Below are positions 58,136 to 64,000 of a DNA stretch of 64,000 bases, one piece after another. A program made the position numbers and the translations under genes. Origin of the DNA: Oscillospiraceae bacterium (GTDB lineage Bacteria; Bacillota; Clostridia; Oscillospirales; Oscillospiraceae). The notes under the pieces are model-generated. The model made no database searches. It saw only the letters and a program-made list of their open reading frames with translations, and was not told the DNA's origin. The DNA lies in NCBI GenBank assembly GCA_009780435.1, contig WRAB01000005.1:1-64000 (forward strand). The letters are read 5' to 3'. The number at the start of each line of letters is the position of its first letter. Within the stretch, counting starts at the first letter, position 1.

Positions 58136-59686
58136 ATGAGCGGATCCAAGGACAAAAAGCGCAGACAAGATCAGAAAGGGCAAGGCGCCTTTGACCTGCG
58201 TAATCCGAAAGAGATGGAAGCAGACCAGACCAGAAAGAAGCAGACCAGAACGGCGGTCATTGTGATTCTTGCCGTTGTCGTGGCGGGACTCCTGTTGACC
58301 ATCGTGAACTCCCACACCTTTTACCGCACGGTGCCGGCCTTACGCGTCGACGGCACCGGGGTTAGCATTGCGGAGATGAACTATTACCTCCATGCGGTCA
58401 GCCAACAAGCTGCCGGGGATCCGGATATCCAACTGGAGCGGGCCGTGGAAATGGCGACGCGCAGTACGGTGCTCTATCGGCAAGCGGTAGCGGCGGGACT
58501 GACCCTCACCCCGGAGTGGCAGGCCCAGATTGATGCCGAGATTCAGCGTTTTCAGGATACGGCTGAGATGTGGGATGTCTCGGTAGACGCAGTTTTGATC
58601 CATGAATTTGGAGATAGTTCCGCGCGGAGCATAAATCTGAATGTTTTGCGCAGACTTTTTGAGACGGCGGCCCTGGGACACATGTATGTCGAACACGCCA
58701 TTGAAGAGCGGAGAGCCGGCTACAGCCAGGCAGAATTAGAGGCGTTCTATCAGGAGAACCGGGACGACATTGAGTTCATTGCCTTCCGTGTACACGCCAT
58801 CCCCTTTACCCCGGAAGCGGATATTCCAGAATTATTGGAAACAGAGGGCTTCGAGCCGGAGATGGTCACCGCCCTAGCGGACGCCAGAGCAGCAGCCGAT
58901 GCGATTGCCCAGGCCGCCCGGGACGGCGAAGAGGGCTTCGTAGAGGGTGTCCTGGAGAGCATGGATGAGGAGATGCGGGCATGGTTCAGTGAGGAAGAGA
59001 CCCGTCACTCCGCCCCGCGGAGCCAATTGGACGCCCTTGCCTACGGCGACTGGCTCTTAGCGGATCAGCGGTCAGAGGGCGATGTCACTGTCGTCGTGGG
59101 AGACCATGACGTCTTCGTGGTGCTCTTCCTGAGTGCAGATGACAACCGGTACTACACCGCCAATGTCCGTCACATTCTCATCAGACCCGAGGAAGTGGAG
59201 TCTATAGATTTTAGTGACCCCGACCTGGACTTTGAGGAGATCGATTGGGAAGCCATCGCCGCCGAAGAAGAAGCTGCCCAAGCAGTGGCAGAGGCCGAAG
59301 CAGAGGCCATCTTAGCCCGGTGGAGAGCGGGGGCGGCCACGGAGGAGAGCTTTATTGAACTCGTCCGGGAATACTCCGACGACTACCACGAAGGTGCGGC
59401 AGATCCCGGTATGATTTCCGATATCAACCGGCAGTCCAACTTGGTGCCGGAGTTTTTAAGCTGGTCTACAGATACCGCCCGTCAGGTGGGCGATGTGGGA
59501 ATTGTGCAGACACAATTCGGCTTCCACATTATGTACTTTGTAGGGTATAACGATGAAATATACCACCGGTATGCGCTAGCGCAGCAGGGGTTAGCCGCCC
59601 GGGACTTTGAGGAATGGCTGGAATCGGCGTTGGAGGCTGCGAATCCTCGGACAACCTTCTTCTCCCGGTTTGCAGGTGGACCATAA
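58136..59686 (+). CDS. PrsA/SurA-like parvulin-type peptidyl-prolyl isomerase
   Basis: 516 residues. A charged cytoplasmic start (SKDKKRRQDQKGQ) is followed by a single membrane anchor at about 38-59 and an extracytoplasmic part: an N-terminal chaperone region (70-240), an acidic alanine/glutamate-rich insertion (EEEAAQAVAEAEAEA, about 380-395) and a parvulin rotamase domain split around it (NVRHILIRPEEV and EYSDDYHEGAADPGMI through QTQFGFHIMYFVGY). There is no lipobox, so it is anchored by the N-terminal helix rather than lipidated like PrsA. Assists folding of exported proteins. ATG at 58136 with AAAGGAATG. Confidence 0.87.
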   Translation: MSGSKDKKRRQDQKGQGAFDLRNPKEMEADQTRKKQTRTAVIVILAVVVAGLLLTIVNSHTFYRTVPALRVDGTGVSIAEMNYYLHAVSQQAAGDPDIQLERAVEMATRSTVLYRQAVAAGLTLTPEWQAQIDAEIQRFQDTAEMWDVSVDAVLIHEFGDSSARSINLNVLRRLFETAALGHMYVEHAIEERRAGYSQAELEAFYQENRDDIEFIAFRVHAIPFTPEADIPELLETEGFEPEMVTALADARAAADAIAQAARDGEEGFVEGVLESMDEEMRAWFSEEETRHSAPRSQLDALAYGDWLLADQRSEGDVTVVVGDHDVFVVLFLSADDNRYYTANVRHILIRPEEVESIDFSDPDLDFEEIDWEAIAAEEEAAQAVAEAEAEAILARWRAGAATEESFIELVREYSDDYHEGAADPGMISDINRQSNLVPEFLSWSTDTARQVGDVGIVQTQFGFHIMYFVGYNDEIYHRYALAQQGLAARDFEEWLESALEAANPRTTFFSRFAGGP

Positions 59687-59700
59687 TATTGAAATCATTT

Positions 59701-59731
59701 GTCCCGGTTTGACATTTCGTCAAACCGGGAC
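59701..59731. terminator. Perfect 13-bp hairpin after the PrsA-like gene
   Basis: GTCCCGGTTTGAC ATTTC GTCAAACCGGGAC. Only a short TTGAT follows, so it is either a weak terminator or a regulatory hairpin in the carA leader. Confidence 0.6.
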
Positions 59732-59736
59732 TTGAT

Positions 59737-59867
59737 AAAAGGGGACAAGCGGGCTGCTCACATAGGCCCGATGGTTTCACGCTCCGGGGTCTGTGTGGGT
59801 GACCCCAGGGCGGCAGATAAAAGGAGACCCACGGGGAGACGAGTGCTGAAAGGAGAGATGCAAGGCT
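59737..59867 (+). promoter_or_regulatory. Structured leader region of carAB
   Basis: About 130 nt rich in purines and short pairs, including GGGGTC / GACCCC (59786-59806) and a GGAGACCC-ACGGGGAG stretch before the GAAAGGAGAG ribosome site. The position suggests pyrimidine or arginine-linked control, but I do not recognise a PyrR site, T-box or riboswitch class. Confidence 0.35.
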
Positions 59868-60929
59868 ATGAAGGGGTATCTAGTGTTAGAAAACGGCAAA
59901 GTCTTTGAGGGCAAGCGGTTCGGTGCAATGGGAGACGTGATTGCAGAACTTGTATTCACCACCGGGATGACCGGGTACTTGGAAACCTTGACAGACAAGA
60001 GCTACGCAGGACAGATGGTCGTACAGACATTCCCATTGATCGGCAACTATGGCGTGATCCCATCGGACTTTGAAAGTGACAAAATCGGCCCCGGCGGTTA
60101 TATTGTAAAAGAGTGGTGTCAGATTCCTTCCAACTTCCGAAGTGAGGGAAATCTTGACACTTTTTTATTAGACAGAGGCATCCCCGCCCTGTCCGGGATT
60201 GACACCCGAGCCCTGACCAAACTCATCCGAGACGCCGGTGCGCTAAACGCATGCATCACCGACGATCCGGACAAAGTGGATCTCGCGGCCCTAAAAGCCT
60301 ATCGCATCACAGGCAAAGTGGCCCAGGTGAGCACGAAGCAGGCCTATACGGTCCAGGCCGAGCAGGAGAAGTATAACGTTGTCCTCCTGGACTACGGCGT
60401 GAAGGCCAGCATCATCAAAGAACTGGTCAAACGGGGCTGCACCGTGACCGTTTTGCCCCACGATACAACAGCGGTGGATATCTTGGCGAAAAAGCCGGAC
60501 GGGATCCTGCTCTCCAACGGCCCCGGCGACCCCACGGAAAATGTGGTGGCCATCGCAACGATCAAAGAACTGCTCGGCGCAGGTGTGCCAATCTTTGGCA
60601 TCTGTATCGGCCACCAGCTCCTGGCTCTGGCCAACGGATTTGAGACCGGGATACTCAACGGCGGTCACAGGGGCAGCAATCAGCCCGTTCGGAACACGGA
60701 GACGGGCAAGGTCTATATCACCAGCCAGGGGCATCAGTATGTCGTATTGCGTGAGGGCGCATCCGACAACGCAACAATTTTCTTTGAGCACGTCAACGAC
60801 CAGAGTTGTGAGGGCATCCGCTATGCAAACGCCCCCGCCTTCTCCGTCCAGTTCCACCCGGAGGCGTCCGCCGGTCCCCTGGATACACAGTTCCTGTTCG
60901 ACGACTTTATCAAAATGATGGAGGGTTAA
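59868..60929 (+). CDS. carA: Carbamoyl-phosphate synthase small (glutaminase) subunit
   Basis: 353 residues. Hydrolyses glutamine and passes ammonia to CarB. N-terminal CPSase domain (LVLENGKVFEGKRFGAMGDV, TGMTGYLETLTDKSYAGQMV) and a C-terminal class I amidotransferase with the nucleophile Cys in FGICIGHQLLALANG and the His-Glu pair in VQFHPEASAGP. ATG at 59868 with GAAAGGAGAG. Followed after 3 bases by carB. Supplies carbamoyl phosphate for pyrimidine and arginine synthesis. Confidence 0.96.
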   Translation: MKGYLVLENGKVFEGKRFGAMGDVIAELVFTTGMTGYLETLTDKSYAGQMVVQTFPLIGNYGVIPSDFESDKIGPGGYIVKEWCQIPSNFRSEGNLDTFLLDRGIPALSGIDTRALTKLIRDAGALNACITDDPDKVDLAALKAYRITGKVAQVSTKQAYTVQAEQEKYNVVLLDYGVKASIIKELVKRGCTVTVLPHDTTAVDILAKKPDGILLSNGPGDPTENVVAIATIKELLGAGVPIFGICIGHQLLALANGFETGILNGGHRGSNQPVRNTETGKVYITSQGHQYVVLREGASDNATIFFEHVNDQSCEGIRYANAPAFSVQFHPEASAGPLDTQFLFDDFIKMMEG

Positions 60930-60932
60930 AGT

Positions 60933-63900
60933 ATGCCGTTAAATAAAGACATTAAGAAGACAATGGTCATCGGGTCCGGTCCCATCGTCATCGGTCAGGC
61001 CGCCGAGTTTGATTACGCCGGGACCCAGGCCTGCCGCGCCCTGCGGGAAGAGGGGATTGAGATTGTTCTGGTCAACTCCAACCCCGCCACCATTATGACC
61101 GACAACGTCATGGCAGACCGAATCTATATCGAGCCGTTGACGTTGGAGACCGTCAAGCGGATTATCAAGAAAGAGAAGCCGGACAGTATCCTCTCGGGCT
61201 TGGGCGGACAGACGGGCCTGACTCTGTCTATGCAGTTGGCGAAATCCGGATTTTTAGAAGAGCACAACGTGCGTCTCCTGGGCTCTTTCCCCGACACCAT
61301 TGACAAAGCGGAGGATCGCCAGCTCTTTAAAGAGACCATGATTGAGATCGGCCAGCCCGTCATCGAATCCCAAGTGGTCACCGATGTGCAGAGCGCCTTG
61401 GACTTTGCGGACAAGATTGGTTACCCCGTCGTCGTTCGCCCCGCCTTTACCCTGGGCGGCTCCGGTGGGGGGATCGCTTACTCCAGAGAGGAATTGGCCC
61501 ACTACGCCAAAAACGGCCTCATGCTCTCCCCCATCACCCAGGTGCTGATTGAGGCGTCGATCCTCGGCTGGAAAGAGATCGAGTTTGAAGTCATCCGGGA
61601 CAGCGCAGGGAACAGTATTATCATCTGCGGCATGGAGAATATTGATCCCGTGGGCGTCCACACGGGAGACAGCATCGTCATCGCCCCCACAGTGACTCTA
61701 TCGGACAAGGAGTTCCAGATGCTCCGCACGGCGTCTCTGGACATTGTTCGGGCGCTGGGCATTGAAGGGGGATGTAATGTCCAGTTGGCCCTGCACCCCA
61801 CCTCCTTTGACTATGCGGTCATCGAGGTCAACCCCCGGGTGTCCCGCTCCTCGGCGCTGGCGTCTAAGGCCACGGGGTATCCCATCGCCAAGATTTCCAC
61901 GAAGATCGCTATCGGGTATACCCTGGATGAGATCCTGAACACTGTCACGGGCAAGACTTCCTGCGCCTTTGAGCCAACTTTGGACTACGTGGCCCTCAAA
62001 TTTCCTAAGTGGCCCTTTGACAAGTTCATCTACGCCAAGCGGGATTTGGGTACCCAGATGAAGGCCACGGGTGAAGTCATGTCCTTGGCCGACAGCTTTG
62101 AGATGGCCATGATGAAAGCCGTCCGTGGGGCTGAGATCGGCCTGGAGACCATGAATATGCCGAAACTCAAACCCCTGCCAGATGCCGAGATTAAAGAACT
62201 GCTCACAAAGGCCACGGACGAGCGGATATTCGTCGTCTTCGAGGCCCTCCACAGAGGGCTCACCCCGGAGGAGATTCACGAGATCACCAAAATTGACAAT
62301 TGGTTCCTATACAAGATGTTAAACCTCGTCCAATACGAGCAGCTCTTAGCCGAGGGCAAGCTAGACGAAGAAACTTATCGCCATGGCAAGAAGCTGGGCT
62401 ATACGGACAAGGCCATCCGGTCCATCAGCGGCCAGCAGGTCCCCTGTCAAGTGGAACCCACCTTCAAGATGGTGGATACCTGCGCCGCCGAGTTTGCCGC
62501 CCAGACCCCCTATTTCTACGGCACCTATATCAGTCCCGCCGCAGGCGGCGAGAACGAGGCGGCTCCCTTTGTCCGCAAGGCCAAGAAAGGCACCGTGGTG
62601 GTGCTGGGTTCCGGGCCCATCCGGATCGGCCAGGGGATCGAGTTCGATTACGCCAGCGTCCACTGTGTCCACAGCTTAAAGAAGATGGGCTATGAGGTGG
62701 CCCTCATCAACAACAACCCGGAGACAGTTTCCACCGACTTCGACACCGCAGATCGGCTCTACTTCGAGCCGTTGAACCCGGAAGATGTCCTCCGGATCAT
62801 TGACATGGAGCAGCCCATGGGCGTGGTGGTGGCTTTCGGCGGTCAGACGGCCATCCGGCTGACCAAGCACCTACAAAAGCACAATATCCCCATCATCGGC
62901 GCCGGTGCCGACTGCATCGACATGGCCGAAGACAGAGAGCGGTTCGACGGCCTGTTGGAACGGCTGGGGATTGCAAGGCCCCGTGGATTTGCGGTCAAAA
63001 CCACGGAAGAGGCCCTGGCGGCGGCCAACAAAGTGGGTTATCCCGTCGTCGTGCGCCCGTCCTACGTCCTGGGGGGGCAGAATATGATCATCGCTTTCTC
63101 CGATGCGGATATTCGGGAGTATATGGCGATTATCTTAGAGTACGAGGAGGAGAATACAGTTCTCATCGACAAGTATCTGGCGGGTCTGGAGATCGAGGTG
63201 GACGCCATCTGCGACGGGGAGGATGTCCTACTTCCCGGCATTATGGAGCACGTGGAGCGGACGGGCATCCACTCCGGCGACAGCATCGCCATGTACCCCG
63301 CCAAGAGCGTCAGCGACGAGTTGGCGGAACAACTTCTGGCCACGACGAAGCAGATATGTAAAGGGTTAAACGCCATTGGGATGGTCAACATCCAGTATAT
63401 TATCTTAGACGGCAATATCTACGTCATCGAGGTCAACCCCAGAGCCTCTCGGACGGTACCCTATCTCAGCAAGGTTACCGGTGTCCCCATGTGCGAACTG
63501 GCCACCCGGGTGAGTCTGGGTGAGAAACTGAAAGACCTGGGCTACGGCACGGGACTGTATCCGAAAGCCGACTATGTGGCGGCCAAAGTACCCGTATTCT
63601 CCTTCGCCAAGCTGACGGACGTGGACACCCACCTGGGGCCGGAGATGAAATCCACCGGCGAGGTGCTGGGTCTCGCCAAAACCGAGGAAGAGGCCCTGTT
63701 CAAAGGCCTGGTGGCCGCAGGGTATAAGCTGGATGACCGCACCGGCGGCGTATTCCTCACCGTACGAGACAGCGACAAAGGGGAGATTGCCAAATTGGCG
63801 GAAAAGTTCCACGGACTGGGTATCGCTCTATACGCCACAGCGGGGACGGCCAAAGTTCTGCAAGATGCGGGCCTCACTGTCCACGTGGTGGATAAGATAT

Positions 63901-64000
63901 CCGAAAACGAGGAGAACAGCGTCATGGCGCTCTTGGAGAGCGGAGCGGTGGGGTATATCCTGTCAACCTCCGCCAGGGGCCGTGACCCGCGGCGGGACAG
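60933..64000 (+). CDS. carB: Carbamoyl-phosphate synthase large subunit (3' end beyond window)
   Basis: At least 1,022 codons; the frame is still open at the window edge. Both homologous halves are present: TMVIGSGPIVIGQAAEFDYA opens the carboxyphosphate domain, VVLGSGPIRIGQGIEFDYAS opens the carbamoyl-phosphate domain, with ATP-grasp regions (VVRPAFTLGGSGGG and VVVRPSYVLGGQNM) and VIEVNPRVSRSSALASKATG and VIEVNPRASRTVPYLSKVTG. The C-terminal MGS-like allosteric domain begins near 63,750 (AKLAEKFHGLGIALYATAGT). ATG at 60933 right after the carA stop. Complete length is usually about 1,060-1,075 residues, so some 40-50 are missing. Confidence 0.95.
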   Translation, partial: MPLNKDIKKTMVIGSGPIVIGQAAEFDYAGTQACRALREEGIEIVLVNSNPATIMTDNVMADRIYIEPLTLETVKRIIKKEKPDSILSGLGGQTGLTLSMQLAKSGFLEEHNVRLLGSFPDTIDKAEDRQLFKETMIEIGQPVIESQVVTDVQSALDFADKIGYPVVVRPAFTLGGSGGGIAYSREELAHYAKNGLMLSPITQVLIEASILGWKEIEFEVIRDSAGNSIIICGMENIDPVGVHTGDSIVIAPTVTLSDKEFQMLRTASLDIVRALGIEGGCNVQLALHPTSFDYAVIEVNPRVSRSSALASKATGYPIAKISTKIAIGYTLDEILNTVTGKTSCAFEPTLDYVALKFPKWPFDKFIYAKRDLGTQMKATGEVMSLADSFEMAMMKAVRGAEIGLETMNMPKLKPLPDAEIKELLTKATDERIFVVFEALHRGLTPEEIHEITKIDNWFLYKMLNLVQYEQLLAEGKLDEETYRHGKKLGYTDKAIRSISGQQVPCQVEPTFKMVDTCAAEFAAQTPYFYGTYISPAAGGENEAAPFVRKAKKGTVVVLGSGPIRIGQGIEFDYASVHCVHSLKKMGYEVALINNNPETVSTDFDTADRLYFEPLNPEDVLRIIDMEQPMGVVVAFGGQTAIRLTKHLQKHNIPIIGAGADCIDMAEDRERFDGLLERLGIARPRGFAVKTTEEALAAANKVGYPVVVRPSYVLGGQNMIIAFSDADIREYMAIILEYEEENTVLIDKYLAGLEIEVDAICDGEDVLLPGIMEHVERTGIHSGDSIAMYPAKSVSDELAEQLLATTKQICKGLNAIGMVNIQYIILDGNIYVIEVNPRASRTVPYLSKVTGVPMCELATRVSLGEKLKDLGYGTGLYPKADYVAAKVPVFSFAKLTDVDTHLGPEMKSTGEVLGLAKTEEEALFKGLVAAGYKLDDRTGGVFLTVRDSDKGEIAKLAEKFHGLGIALYATAGTAKVLQDAGLTVHVVDKISENEENSVMALLESGAVGYILSTSARGRDPRRD

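Overview
The window reads as a chromosomal segment of a spore-forming, probably anaerobic member of the Clostridia, most likely an Oscillospiraceae/Ruminococcaceae-type organism. Reasons: a Firmicutes-style S10-spc-alpha ribosomal superoperon with the zinc form of S14, Cys-containing L36 and S4, and a KOW gene between map and infA; a spoVAC spore gene; a SCIFF ranthipeptide precursor with its radical SAM maturase; SLH-domain surface proteins; V/A-type rather than F-type ATPase genes; and a stand-alone PurO-type IMP cyclohydrolase. Base composition is moderately GC-rich, with a few AT-richer patches that look acquired (left edge, 7.2-7.7 kb, 12.4-13.9 kb, 35.7-36.3 kb, 39.6-41.2 kb). This placement is inference from gene content.

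Layout. 1-0.6 kb: the edge of what looks like an integrated element, ending in a 3' fragment of a tRNA-Tyr gene. 0.8-14 kb: mixed housekeeping and accessory genes, namely a DUF2628-like membrane protein, cdd, secG, tatD, a superoxide dismutase, the last purine steps (purN, PurO-type cyclohydrolase, stand-alone AICAR transformylase), a D-lactate dehydrogenase-like enzyme, an alkyltransferase-like protein with Ser in place of the catalytic Cys, a nitroreductase, acetyltransferases, a YlmH-like S4 protein, flavodoxin and a QueG-like Fe-S protein. 14.1-30.5 kb: about 30 ribosomal, secretion, initiation and transcription genes in one direction, headed by a clear promoter and a 300-nt leader and interrupted by a 346-bp hairpin-rich insertion before rpmJ. 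30.5-37.9 kb: spoVAC, CBS protein, mntP, tadA, an HtrA protease, small accessory genes and guaB. 37.9-41.2 kb: the SCIFF maturase and precursor, directly downstream of a decayed agr quorum-sensing locus (agrC-like, agrB). 41.3-45.7 kb: an unusual V/A-ATPase-like operon. 45.7-64 kb: an M16 peptidase, an SLH/amidase surface protein, mutL, miaB-mutS, a CPBP protease, a YkvI-type transporter, a PrsA-like foldase, carA and most of carB.

The most interesting system is the operon at 41,265-45,204. It encodes homologues of V/A-ATPase subunits H/G, I, E, A and B only. Everything belonging to the rotor or the proton path (K/c ring, C/d, D, F and the membrane half of I) is absent. A and B have both lost their C-terminal domain and, independently, the same internal segment after Walker B, and A has Ala where the catalytic Glu should be. 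The reading frames are intact, tightly packed and translationally coupled, so this looks like a maintained stator-only, probably non-catalytic assembly rather than a gene wreck. The agr remnant beside it shows what real decay looks like: nonsense codons, frameshifts and lost catalytic residues.

Intergenic DNA is also notable: two arrays of five consecutive perfect short-loop hairpins (13.9 kb and 27.3 kb), a family of CCCCGCC/GGCGGGG hairpins with one copy inside a coding sequence, and at least three families of short GC-rich interspersed repeats.
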